A DNA stretch of 64,000 nucleotides from Mesostigma viride (lineage: Eukaryota; Streptophyta; Mesostigmatophyceae; Mesostigmatales; Mesostigmataceae): contig RPFO01000154.1 in NCBI GenBank assembly GCA_009746045.1, positions 1,201,167 to 1,265,166 on the forward strand. The letters are read 5' to 3'. Position numbers and translations under genes: made by a program. The notes under the pieces are model-generated. The model did not search any database. It was not told the origin of the DNA and saw only the letters and a list, made by a program, of their open reading frames with translations. Positions 21,541 to 32,879 of this stretch are shown here, piece after piece (the first letter of the stretch is position 1; every line of letters begins with the position of its first letter).

Positions 21541-22274
21541 GCATGAGCCGCACGGAAGGTGGCATGCATGCGTGTGTGTGTGGGGGGGCTGGCATGCATG
21601 CGTGGGTGTGGGTGGGGGCTGGCATGCATCCGTGGGTGTGGGGGGGAGCTGGCATGCATGCGTGTGTGTGTGGGGGGCTGGCATGCATGCGTGGGTGGGT
21701 GTGGGGCTGGCATGCATCCGTGGGTGTGTGGGGGGTGGCATGCATGCGTGGGTGTGGGGGGGGCTGGCATGCATGCGTGGGTGGGGGTGGGGGCTAGCAT
21801 GCATGTGTGTGTGTGGGGGGGGCTGGCACGCATGCATGCCATCCCCCCCCTCACACACACGTGCGTGGGTGTTTGGGGGAGCTGGCATGCATGCGTGTGG
21901 GGGGGGGGGGGCTGGCATGCATGCGTGCTTGTGGGGGGGGGGGCTGGCATGCATGCGTGGGTTTTGGAGGGGGCTGGCATGCATGCGTGTGTGGGGTGGG
22001 GAGCTGGCATGCATGCGTGGGTGTGAGGGGGGGCTGGGATGCATGCGTGGGTGTGGGGGGGGGAGGCATGCATGCGTGGGTGTGGGGGGGGCCTGGCATG
22101 CATACGTGGGTGTGGGGGGAGGCTGGCATGCATGCATGGGTGTGGTGGGGGGATGGCATGCATGCGTGGGCGTGGGGGGGGGAGCTGGCATGCATGCGTG
22201 TGGGGGGGGGGCGGCTGGCATGCATGCGTGCGTGTGGGGGGGGCTGGCATGCATGCGTGGGTGTGGGGGAGGGC
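21541..22274 (+). repeat. GGCATGCATGCGTGGGTGTGG minisatellite, about 25 copies
   Basis: Units of 27-35 bases each contain a GGCATGCATGCGTG core (a SphI/NsiI-like palindrome) followed by GTGTGGGGGGG(G)CT of variable length. Long ORFs on both strands are repeat translations (HTHACMPAPP and GGWHACVGVG) and not genes. If the minus-strand coding stretches on both sides belong to one gene, the array is intronic. Confidence 0.95.
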
Positions 22275-22424
22275 ATGACCATGGTAGAAAATGTTATCTT
22301 GAGGGACCACTCTCCATGGGAAGTAGATGCCCAGGTGGCTAAGGGGGGCACAATAACAGAAAGAGTGCAATCCCCCATCACCCTAACCCCTGCCCACACT
22401 GTGGCTACGTTGCTGGTGTCACCT

Positions 22425-22505
22425 TCCCTCAACAGGTCTTCTATGTCGTAAATATCCGTTAACACACGCTTGACCTTCGTTGCATTTCCCTTGAAGGTGC
22501 CCCCC
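22425..22505 (-). other. short coding-like stretch, possible exon of the same minus-strand gene
   Basis: The minus strand reads FKGNATKVKRVLTDIYDIED then LLREG, followed by GTGACA that could act as a donor. It is non-repetitive and charged, unlike the array next to it. Family unknown. 22506-23331 shows no gene. Confidence 0.35.
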
Positions 22506-23331
22506 TCACACCCACGCATGCGGATGGGCGCCTGGCCTCGAACAAGAAGGGCAAGACCAAGGGTGTGCTGCTGCAAGTAGTGACAATGGAGCAGCGCAGG
22601 ACTCAACTAGATCACATGCCAGGCCTCCAACGCAGCCCAAGTAGGAGAGACAGACAGATGATAAAGCGGCAGCGGGCTGTACCAATGCTGGAGTCTTAGG
22701 CAGTGGCGTGGTGTTTTATACATGATGGTGTGCTCTGACTCACTCCTTATTGCTGCCATGATTGGTAGCCCGTCACCGTCAGCCCTCTGGAGCGCCCCGG
22801 CAACCGCGCCAAGGAAGTAAACAGGGCGCGTGCAGGAAGACAAGAATGGTCACAATGGGTAACGTTTCCAGTGTTTTAGCGACCTAGCTACATCAGCCCC
22901 GACAGAAACTAGACGTCAAAGAAACATGGGGAGCGTACCAGGATTATCTGGCATTCCGACAACTGAAATCATGCCGATGATGAGAATTATTGACATCATT
23001 CTCGAAATCGTCGACATCATTCCCGAAATTAGCGCCCGCAGTCCCCGCACCTGTTTTTATTTACTGCCGAGGCTTTTGAGATTTTTTTTTCCCGGGTAAA
23101 TGGGTATTTTTTATTAACCAATACGAATATCGTTAGGATATACATATAATAGGGATATCGTTAGGCCGAGGCTTTTGAGATTTCAAGGCCGAGCAGTGGT
23201 TCCGAAAATGGGCTCCGCCAGATTATGTAGTTGCCAAAAAAGTTCCCTCGGCCGATATGATATGATTGATACTGTCGGGGTACTGACACGTGTATCCGCC
23301 ACCAACGGGCACAAAGGCTGGGAGTATACAG

Positions 23332-23988
23332 TAGGGTTGTACCGAATAGTGTTCCGAATACCGAATATCCCCCGAATACCGAACCGAACACCGAATATGT
23401 TCAGTATACGGCGAACGGTCTGTCCGTCTGAACATATTCGGTATCGGTATCGGGAGGCAAGCTCTACTTACGAATATGTTCGGTATCGAAATCGGGACAC
23501 CCTACTATTCGACGAATATATTCGTAGTTCCGAATATCGAATAGTAGTACCCCTACTAGCGGGCGGCGCAGCCTCCAGCCTCCACTCACCAGCTGGCGCG
23601 GTCATGCCTCCGCCGACTCAGAGTTAGGCCAACGCCCAAAAGCTGAATGCACTATGCCGGGAAGGCAACTGTGTGTGTGTGTGATACAAAAATTAAATTA
23701 AAATTTTAATTTAATTTAATTTGAATAAGTCTCATTAATATAATTGATACAAGTTGTCTACCTAATACGTTGTAGTGAAATTAGTAGCTACTGTCGTCAT
23801 TATTCGATCGGCGTCCGAATAGTTCGGAGAACTATTCGGTGTTCGATTCGGGAAGGGCCCTTCAGCTCCGAACATATTCGGTATCGGTATCGGGAGGCTC
23901 CAAATATATTCGGCATCGGGTTCGGGGCACCCCCCTGGTCCGAGTATCCGATTCGGCAAGCCAAAACGCTATTCGGTACAACCCTAGA
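23332..23988. mobile_element. hAT-like MITE D
   Basis: Ends are TAGGGTTGTACCGAATAG and CTATTCGGTACAACCCTA, the TAGGG-type hAT terminus; inside are many CCGAATA/TATTCGG repeats in both orientations. Flanks GTATACAG (left) and CTATACAG (right, two bases past the TIR) match at 7 of 8 positions. Confidence 0.72.
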
Positions 23989-24077
23989 CTATACAGTACA
24001 ACAACAAACACGCAACGGCAGGAAAGGCGCGGCGCTCCATGAATGGCGCGGCGCTCAGGTACATTACTTACCAACTA

Positions 24078-24897
24078 CACCGTCCGCATTGGAAGTTTGT
24101 TATTATGGGTCAATTTTTGCCGTATTTGCATTACGAATAACCCTGGATTGTTTGTTGGGGAGCCAGTTAGAGTCCCGGGTTTTTATTATTTAATCAAAAC
24201 CTTTTGTTTGTTTGTTTGTCCTGCAGCCGTTCAAGGCACGTGGGTACTTATTTAATTAAATTTCTTTTGTTTGTTTGGTAGATATGGTACACGCCGTCCC
24301 CAACCTGGCCCGCCTTTCGGCGGCGGCGGCGGCCCCCCTTAGTTCGGCGGCCACAGGCTATAGTCAGTGGAGGTCTCAGGTCAGTGATACCCTATTTAAT
24401 TGCTCAAGGCCCATAAGTATCGCACATGAGTAGTACATCTTACATGTACATCTGTAGACATGACGCTCAGTCAGGCCTCAGCCTCTACTGAGTACCGACC
24501 GACGTGCCCTGCCGAGGCAGTAGAGCATGGATTGCTGGATGCAAAAGCGGTTCACTTCATTGGTTCGCGCCTCACCCCGCGCTCGGCCTGCGTCTCGCGG
24601 GTTTTTTTCGATTTTCACGATATTTCATGTTCCCCGCCTGTCCAAGGTATTTCCGAAGGTTTTATGTACTTTATATTATATAATATAAAGTGTTTGTTTG
24701 TTTTCTCACAGGGCGACGACCCCGTGCCCACTGCCCACATGAGTTAATTAATTAATTTTGTTTGTTTGTTTGTTGAGTCCAGTCCTCAGCCCCCGGAGTT
24801 AATTAATTAATTTTCTTTTGTTTTTTTTATGGTTTTCAGCCAGAACATTTTCCAGAAGCTAATTATTTATTTAAAACTTCCAATGCGGACGGTGTAT
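24078..24897. mobile_element. TIR element of unknown superfamily, about 0.82 kb
   Basis: TACACCGTCCGCATTGGAAG... at the left is repeated as reverse complement at the right end (22 bases). The interior contains several TTTGTTTGTTTG and TTAATTAATTAA runs. Related ends without a full element appear near 32570 and 38960. No coding potential seen. Confidence 0.6.
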
Positions 24898-25582
24898 CTT
24901 CTCACTTACCAATTTCTGGTAAGCAGCTGAAACAGTTGGCGGCGGACCGGTCTATTACAGCCGAAAATGCACTTTTGGGATAATTATTTAATTTCGAGGG
25001 TAGACCGTAGACCCGTACCGGAATCTGCCCTAGTTTAGCCTACGGTCACCGTACAGTAGCACGCATCCGCCCCAGCAAAAACACGTTTTTCCCGCCTTTG
25101 AGGCCGAAGCGCGGGCAGAATGAAATTACCATGAAGTCCGAGCCGGCCGCACTGTGGTGGTTGCCCACACACCAGCTGTGCTCAACATTGAATTTCGACC
25201 AGTCCGGATGGCTGACCCTCCTCAGCCTAGATCAACAGTTCAGCGTTGTTGGTGTTGCTCCACTCACAATTGGTGCCGTTGCTACGGGTAGTTCGGAGAT
25301 GATTTATTTTATGGTAGCCATACAGTAATATTCATCTTAATAATATTCATTAATTAATTACAAAGCGGTAAGCATGGATTGATATATTTTGCTGTTCCAT
25401 CCTTACCTTAATTATTTAATTAATAAGTCATCATGCCGTATGCATAATTATCAAGCTTGTGCTAGTTAATTAATTAATTATTCGCGTGTCCCAACTGAAT
25501 TGTGCTAGTTGTCTCATTCATAGTTGTCAAGCTGATTCACAAAACAGGTTGGATCATTTTAACGGCATGATTGTCAAAGAGA
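24898..25582. other. AT-rich stretch without a gene
   Basis: Contains TTAATTAATTAA tracts near 25345, 25430 and 25465. The segment GGCGGCGGACCGGTC near 24935 recurs inverted near 29870. Confidence 0.5.
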
Positions 25583-26490
25583 CAACCAGCGCAGGCCAGA
25601 AATCGGGAGAATCCGGACCATGGTAGCTCGAGCCTGCCGTTATCTTTTCCGCGTTTTCGAGTCGTTCAGGATGATGAAGATGAATGGTGATGGAAATGTG
25701 TATCCTTGTGCATTGAAATTATGGCTGGCTTACGTGTGGAGCGACTAGATGACCTAGACGGTGGGGCCGGAAACAGCATGCTTGATCAGGGCGTGTGTTT
25801 CTAGCCTAACTGGCCGGGAGTGTCTAGTGGTGAGCACCATTGCTGCGATCGCTCTCCCACCATTTACGAGGAAATACCCGCAAATGGAAAACCACTGAAA
25901 AGGTCTAGCTAGTCAGTCATCACGTTAGCCATGCCATGATTCCAAACGTCCAAGAACTGCACACGGTGCAAAGGCAAAAAGCCGGAGGACAGCACTTTCA
26001 AATGTGCGGCGGGAACCAAAAGCCCGCGGATGCCAGAAAACATCGTGTTGCGGCAGCGACGCGACGATGTGGACAACGAATCCAGTGCCAAGCTCGGAAC
26101 GGCCGCAAAGGAGATCTGGCATCACAGGGTTCAGATGTGCGGAGATACTATGCGATCCAGCCGGTCCACGACCTGTTTGTAGAGCTTGTGCCAAGGGGCA
26201 GCACCGAACAGATGTGGGTGACGTTGCAAAAAACATCGGACTTGACGGAGCATAATGGCTCGGTCATAGTCTTTGACCAATAAACGCTGCAAGAGTTCAA
26301 CAAGAGTCGTGATGAAATCAACACGATAAGAACAAAGACGGGAAAAACGATGTAACTGAGAAAGAACAACACCATATTTTGCTGTGTGGGAAAGGAGACT
26401 GTGAATATCGGGGTAACGAATAAAAGGAATTTGCTGGTATTTAGGATCCTTGCGCCGCTTATCATAGATAGCCGTACGCCAGCCCTTCTT
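25583..26490 (-). pseudogene. unclassified retroelement: reverse transcriptase C-terminus and 3' UTR
   Basis: From 26490 to about 26131 the minus strand encodes WRTAIYDKRRKDPKYQQIPF, then a segment with HSLLSHTAKYGVVLSQLHRF and later LLVKDYDRAIMLRQVRCFLQ. The IYDKR-(x)-F-x-S pattern with a trailing helical region follows the palm in a family of eukaryotic reverse transcriptases that I cannot place confidently. The rest to 25583 is its 3' UTR, duplicated at 9560-10225; short 3' pieces lie at 34182 and 53278. The ORF is interrupted on its upstream side by the MITE at 26491-26969. Confidence 0.68.
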
Positions 26491-26969
26491 CACTACAATA
26501 CGCTTCCGCGGACACCTTTTTCAGCGGGGAAAGTGCCCCCGGGCTTCCGGGGCAAATTCAGCAAGCGCTGCGGAACTTAGATACTAAAATTTCGTTTTTG
26601 GTTCGTACCGTACAGCCAATCATTTTGCGCCCGGATCAAATTGTGATCTGGGCACTGAACACAAAAATTTCAGCGGAACGTACGAAAAACCAACGCAACT
26701 ACAGAAAATTTTCAGTGACGAAACTGTAGTACCGTGTACCAAGCAAAGTGTAGTAGGACTTCGCTAAAATCACGTTCGGAATTTTTCCCCGCAAGATTCC
26801 CCCGCAAGATTCCCCCGCACGATTCCCCCCGCTAGGTTCAGGCTCCAGTCGATGCTCGCCAAATGGCGCAAAAAAAGAAACATATGTTAAAATCAACGGT
26901 GCAAATCCTCGTTACCGCTCGGGTAACATTCTCACTCATTTCGCGTCTCCTACGAACCGTATTGTAGTG
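26491..26969. mobile_element. CACTACA-type MITE X inserted in the reverse transcriptase
   Basis: Perfect 12-bp inverted ends CACTACAATACG / CGTATTGTAGTG, 479 bp. Two flanking bases TT are the same on both sides. Removing the element and one TT restores the RT reading frame. CACTA elements normally make 3-bp duplications, so superfamily is open. Confidence 0.75.
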
Positions 26970-26971
26970 TT

Positions 26972-27215
26972 GTTATGGGTAATGTTAAGATCGAGGTAAT
27001 TGCAATGAGTATCCTCCGACGTGAGCTTTAATGTGAGGGACGCTTGCGGGTAGATGCCAGGCAGACCAGCGGTGATATACAAATGGGTTGCGAAATCAGG
27101 GTTGTCGAAAGCGATGACATCATCAATGTATCGACATGTATGGATAAAACGCCTGATGAGAACATCATCGTTTGAGGCAATGAGATTCTCCTTGAGGCAT
27201 GATTGTATTCAAGTA
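26972..27215 (-). pseudogene. reverse transcriptase palm segment of the same retroelement
   Basis: The minus strand encodes SNDDVLIRRFIHTCRYIDDV then IAFDNPDF and later CNYLDLNITHN. YIDD is the catalytic metal-binding motif and YLDLNI the following palm strand. A stop codon lies upstream near 27215, so the N-terminal part is missing. It was one ORF with the segment at 26131-26490. Confidence 0.75.
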
Positions 27216-27337
27216 ATACAACTTTATTATGTCCTATGTATGTGAAAGTGCATTTATTAAGCAATATTGAGGTAATTATTTAGTGAGACAATCATGTTAT
27301 GATTGTCATCATGGCATGAATAATGTTGTCCCACTCA

Positions 27338-27924
27338 CACTACATTTCGCCACCGCGGAAACCCAATTTATGCGAGAATGTGGTTCCGTCAATACGGCGG
27401 GGGTTACAAATTCAATTTCGAAGTTCGGCACCGTCGGATACCAGTAAAGCAACACTTGTTATCTAGAATCGCGCCATTTGGCATCAATTGGCCAGTTCTG
27501 AAAATTTGATGAAATCTCTAGTCCTTGGTCGAAGATTTCCCTCCGATTCCGATGACGAAATTTGAGTACGAATTTCTTAGTACAGTCCACCGTTTTGTTC
27601 AGTTCAGTATATTCCCACGCCGCTTGCTGACCTGACGGAGGCCGAATTCGTACTGAACACTAGCGCAAGTGCGCTCGATACTAAAAATTGCTACTTCCGA
27701 GATGTCTGACGGAATTTCTGCTAGGTCCATGCTTTGGTACTGGACGGATGCTGATATTCACTGTGGCTCTGTCCGAACGAGGAAAATTGTCAGAAATCTA
27801 CTCTCGATACGAACGTAACGAAATTTCCAAGTATCTGACGCTCGGAGACCTGCCACCGTTTTCCCCTACTTGACCGACCCACATTCCCCGCTAAAAAAGG
27901 TGTCCTAGGCGGCGAAATGTAGCG
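27338..27924. mobile_element. MITE Y, related to X
   Basis: Ends are CACTACATTTCGCC and, inverted, CGCTACATTTCGCC (13 of 14). Both X and Y carry GGACACCTTTTT-AGCGGGGAA or related blocks near one end, so they are one family. 27925-28122 shows no gene. Confidence 0.6.
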
Positions 27925-28122
27925 CACAGTTATGGCAATAATTAGCTGAGCACCTAGAATTAGTGGGTACCGCACACCATGGGGGGTTCCCACACATCAG
28001 ATCAGGGGGGGGAAGAGCGTGGATTTTTGCCACGTGTTTTTCCCTGAAAGTACTTTCCAGATCCTCAAGGTCAGATCGGTTTCAGATTCCCCTCGGTGAG
28101 ATCTGTCGATTGCGCTACTTAA

Positions 28123-29811
28123 CCCCTAAATGGTCTTGCTGCCGATTTTCCGCCAAAAATCGAGTTCCAGCCGATGCATCGGCCCCTTCTCGGGGGACCA
28201 GATGCCGCGAAATCTATTGAGAATTAGGAAAAGTTTAGCTGAGAAGATCGAAAGTTTATAAAATTCTTCACAGCATGGTACTAGGGTTTGCATACTTTTG
28301 ACAAAGTTATAGAGGTGTTCTGGCCGGTCAAAGTACAAGGGGTCAGGGTACTTTTTCACGTACAACGTGCATTCCGGAAAACGACGACCTGGCCATGGCG
28401 GCTTGCGCCCACGCATGGCATTTACGTTTGCGTTCGAATTTTCTGTCCAAACTTAGGAAATTGATTTTATACGTCCTAAAGATCATACAGGCCAATTTTT
28501 GGTTCGCGGGAATGCCATTTGATAGGTGTCGGCAGCGTTCTTGCTGGAAATAACTGCGATCAGGCCGGACGATAGAAACGTTGACAGCAATACCTTTCCG
28601 GCGTATTTTAAAGGATACATTGGTTTCTTTGTACTTTTTATGATACATAGTAGTCGTAAACGTGCAAGGGTGGCCAGAAATCGCCGGATCCAGCGACCAT
28701 GCTGCACAACTTTGGTGTGCCGAAATGCGCCATTTTGCGGCCACCGCCTGGGCCAAGGTAACGCCATCCATGCCTGGTAAAGCTTAATCATCGTTTTCCT
28801 ATCGATGTTTGACGTTTATATATACGTTCTAGCTTGTGTAGCACATTCTTTTTTCATTATTCATGCTCTTTCTTGACCCTGGCCTGGCCCCTTTCTAAAA
28901 CATCCTTCTTAGATGCTTCCCTCAGTCAGTTGACCTGCCACAGGGTGATGGTGATAAGTTTTAGAGGCTGTATGGGTTTGAATACCTCCATATATGTTTG
29001 TTATACATTTCCCATACACATATTGCATGAGTGTGAGGCAGTTGGCTGGTCTCTGTGGCATCATCAAGCACGTAACTGGTGAGTAAAAGCTTCCCATTGA
29101 CAGCATCTGCCACCAGGTGTGCTGGCCATCACCTGGCAAGCTATAGCAGCTTAGGCCTAGTTTATCCTTGCTAGGGCAGGCTGAAATAGGCTCAACATCA
29201 CTAGTTTGTTGGTGGCTGCCTCCTAGAATGCATGCCTTGCGTAGGGTATCCGTACCACGTTACCTACGTGCATGGACAAGGTGGCACCTGCACATAGGTG
29301 CCATGTAAGGGCAGTGTGATGATGCAGTTATGTTTCCCCATCATTGTGGAAGGGAAATGTATTGTTTGGCATGGTTCGTGGCCATATTAGTAGGTAGTAT
29401 GCCCACCCCTACCCCCTTGGTTGCTTTTTACCAACGGTACCCCTATGGGCTGTACTGAGTGTAACTGCTGGTATACCCACCCAAATGATGACCCCAATGG
29501 CTCAAACTGTTCAGGAACTAATTTTTTATCATCCCTGAAGTGGTAGGTGCCTAGGTCTTATAACATAATTCAAAATGCACATTCTACCAAAAATGAAAAC
29601 GCGCGTCATGACCCCCCTGACTTTGACGGCAGTTATATATGGCCTACCCTGCATATATGTGAGGTTGTGATATACCAACCCGAAGGGCAACTCATGGACA
29701 TGCTTGGCCCCCAAGGACAGCCATTGGATATGGGTAGGTTGGATGGCATCTGGTTTGCAAAATTGTGAAGATCCAGCCGATTTATCGGCAGGATCTCAGA
29801 CCATTTAGGGG
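28123..29811. mobile_element. piggyBac-like non-autonomous element with TTAA target duplication
   Basis: CCCCTAAATGGTCT begins the element and its reverse complement ends it (14-bp perfect TIR). TTAA flanks both sides exactly (28119-28122, 29812-29815). TTAA duplication and a C-run terminus are piggyBac hallmarks. No transposase was recognised in the 1689 bp. Interior 28330-29400 is homologous to 34590-35690 of the element at 34378. Confidence 0.75.
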
Positions 29812-29815
29812 TTAA

Positions 29816-30528
29816 AGTTTGATTCGGGGTTGATCTACATGACCGGGTCTACTCTAGGTAGACCGGTCCGCCGCCAACTGTTTCAGCTGGTAATTCCCCC
29901 GATACAGGTCTGGGTTTCGTGCGGCGTGGGCAACAACATCAACAACCTCCGCCGTAGAGGTTCAACGGGCAAGTTGCAAACACGCACGTTACTTGATATC
30001 CGAAGGCAAAATGAAAAAAGTTAAAACGTTAGCCTCCGACAATCTGGAGCGTCCGATGATGGATCCAACGGCCGCGATAAACCCGCTAAGTTATCTACCT
30101 ACATAATTAGAAGACCATAATTAATTTTTTATCCCAGGATTATCCCAATGAAAATGGGCTCCGCCCCTGCTCCGCCAGATAATCCCAAAATCCCACGCCA
30201 CTGACGCCAGAATCAGAGACAGGATGGATCCACCGGCATGGCCGTGACAAGGAAATCGTCGTAATTATGATCACACTAATCGAAAGAGGGATAATTATGG
30301 GAATGGCTGCATTCCTCTTGCTTTGTTAAGGTTGTATCACTGGTAAGTACATGATTGACAGCCCATCAATGCGTAGATGTGCGCAGCGAGTGCACAGTGG
30401 TGCTACCGATACATTATCCTAGCATTGCAATGTTAGGTTCACTGATTTTGCCGAGACGGAATATTATGTAAGACGACTTTCGGAAATTTACCGATACGTC
30501 GACATCCCCCGCGGACATTGCAGAATCC
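29816..30528. other. intergenic, no gene seen
   Basis: Includes an inverted relative of 24902-24950 and a GGCTCCGCC-containing repeat (about 30150) also present near 23210. Confidence 0.45.
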
Positions 30529-32392
30529 ATGGTGTTTCTGCCCGCAAATTGCAAGGAGAAAATGTATTTTTCGTGGTGTCATCCCGGCCGTCCTATCTTC
30601 GTGATCGGTATTTTGGCGACCCTCTTCCTTTCTGCAATGTCTGGGGAATGCCTGGCGAGAGATTGGGACTCACAGCATGCGATGGTGGACGCGGTCAGGG
30701 CCTTTTGCCGGTGTGCTGACAACCTGCCCTCTCACAACATCCCGCCAGAACAGCTTTACAAATAGGAGTTGCATGCTACCGACAATCCCTTCGAAAAACT
30801 TATCGGCGGCATGGTGACCTCCCTCGGAATTCGAAGTGCATCGCAAGTTCGGAAGTTTTGCCGGGAAGAATCTGCCCGACTGTCGACCATATCTGGGGGC
30901 TCGGAGGGCAACTGCACCGGTCTGTTCCATATTCAAACCATTCATAATAAAGCTCTTCGAAGCGCCGTCTCTCTAGAGCTGTGCCGGCGAGGCTGGGTCT
31001 ACTGGGACATGCGAAGACCACGCCCCGATAGCATACCTGGGATTGCGGAGTGTGCCGACACGGTTCCGACATTGCTATATAGTCGTTTCGAGGTTCCCTA
31101 CGACCCCGAGCGGGGCTTGCGGGGCCATATCTTTGACATCTATAATTCGCTTCCTGTTAATATAAAGTTGACCGACAAGGGGAACTTGTACAGCAACATG
31201 GTGCAGCGAGCCGCGGGCGTCTCCCCCCAATGCCTGGATTCCGTGTCCGCGGTCCTTCCAAGGACATTTCGGTTGTACGATGCGGAAGAATGCAAGCAGT
31301 TCTTCTCGTCAGAATTAATGAAAGGCGAACCGCGGCGTGACGAAAGGACACATGGGGATCCCGGTCCCAGCACGCGAGACCTTTCCACGGTCGAGGGCCA
31401 TTCATGCCCCTCAGTGGTGGAGGATGTTTCCATGTCTGCAGACATGCAGGCAGTGTGCCAAGATGCCGCGAACGAGACCTGGTGGCTTGTCAAAGTCACG
31501 CAGTCCAACCAGAGCATTTGAAGGTCATGGCATCGTCGTCCCGTCCCTGTACTTCAAACACCTCGAGTCGCCCGGCCCAGCATCCCCATGCATGAGCGGC
31601 GTATGCCAGAACGACAAAGTTGGTTCAGAAGGTCTCGCAGGACGGGACGGGAAGGTGACCCAGAATCGCCTGAGTGCGTACGGCCCCTTTGGCGAGCTCT
31701 GCAAACAGGTCGCTGCCGAGGGCAAGGTGCGGGAGATTGTGACCGAGTACATCCGACCGCCGTTGTTGGTGGAGGGGCGCAAGTTCCACCTGCGCGTATA
31801 CGTAGGGGTCGTCAGTTTCGAGCCGCTGACTGTGTTTTTCCACCCTGGCTATGTAAAGTTTGGCCAGCGGGCGTATGATGACTCTGCCGAGAACGCCTCG
31901 GACCCGTATCGCCACTTCACAAACATCCCCAACCCGTTATCATACGAGGCGAACGTCCTGTGGGCGTATGACGAGCTCGATTGGTACTTGTCTGCGGTGG
32001 CCCGCCGGGTGGCCCCGGGGTATGTGAACGCCACCCTCATGCCGTTGTTGAAGCGGGTGGCCGTGTTTTCGATGCGGCTCCTCCATGCGGTCGTCCCTGC
32101 GGGGCATGAGGGCCGCTTCTACCACGAATACTCGCTTGACTTTTTCCTGGATGACCTGCTCCGGGTCTACCTTTTGGAAATTAATGCAAGAACGGGCACC
32201 CAGCTGGTCGACATGGCTTTCTTCAAGGCCTTCATAAACGCCGTGGAAGACCTGCGAATTGCAATGGAGAGGGGTGTGTGGCCAAGCGAGGTAAATGGAG
32301 GCGCGACGTTGCCAGAGGGGATGGACGTTGGACCGATGGAACTAATCATTTTAAAGGACTGGGACTCAGGAACGCTAGAGGGCTGTGACTGA
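30529..32392 (+). pseudogene. tubulin-tyrosine-ligase-like (TTL/ATP-grasp) protein gene, broken
   Basis: One continuous coding path covers 1.86 kb without introns but with two lesions. Frame 1 runs 30529-31521, with an in-frame TAG at 30763; near 31510 the frame must shift by one base and then runs to TGA at 32392. Upstream of the shift is ETWWLVKVTQSNQS, downstream FEGHGIVV: this is the ATP-binding W-[IL]-V-K...S-x-G-x-GI motif of TTL enzymes split at its middle. Further TTL motifs follow: VTEYIRPPLLVEGRKFHLRV, DPYRHFTNI (HLTN-like), and VYLLEINARTGTQL (LLEVN, metal/ATP binding). TTL enzymes ligate Tyr, Glu or Gly to tubulin or other proteins. The N-terminus has a hydrophobic segment (FVIGILATLFLSAMSGECLA) like a signal peptide or anchor, unusual for a tubulin-modifying enzyme. 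An AG just at the TAG could be an acceptor, removing that lesion; the frameshift cannot be spliced away easily. Confidence 0.82.
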
Positions 32393-32879
32393 TCACAGGT
32401 AGTCTTCTTTGAATAGAAACAACAATTAATCAAATCAAATTGCTACGTCACAGGGTACTATCCACCGTTCACTCTTTTTTTTTTTTTTTTGCAAGCGATC
32501 GCGTCAGATTAATTAATTAATTGAAATTAGCGCGCGACTGTGTCACGTGGGTGCCATTAATTAATACAGAGTACACTGTCCGCATTGGTAATTTTAATTC
32601 GGTTCAGCCGAAAGGCTCTTTATAAAATTAGACAATAGCGTTTTATTGGTTGCAAGTGCTACTGTGCCCGTCTAATTTTATATAATTATTAGTTTGTTTG
32701 TTTGGTTAACGAACAACCGTTGAACTGGCTGCGCAATTCAATAATGCTTTGTTTGTTTTGTATCACCTAGCCGTCTGCAATGCTGTTACCGCCAGTAAAA
32801 GCACATTTGTCAGCCAAAAATTACATATCTCTTTGTTTTTTACCGCCAAAGAAGCGCTTTTGGCAGTCAAAGGATACTT
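32393..32879. other. AT-rich spacer
   Basis: Holds a T16-like run at 32474-32490, a TTAATTAATTAATT tract and a partial copy of the ACACTGTCCGCATTGG end near 32570. No gene. Confidence 0.5.

Noticed and set aside
21495-22451. Overlapping 200-330 residue ORFs rich in HTHACMPAPP or GGWHACVG on both strands
   Set aside because: They only translate the minisatellite; frames are open on both strands because the unit lacks stops.
24100-24130. ACTTACCAA on both sides of the TIR element as target duplication
   Set aside because: It is seven bases away from the right end, so the fit is not exact.
30763-30765. UAG read as glutamine, as in some ulvophyte algae
   Set aside because: The TTL gene also has a true frameshift, and glutamines in the DPH2 exons use CAA/CAG with no in-frame TAA or TAG.
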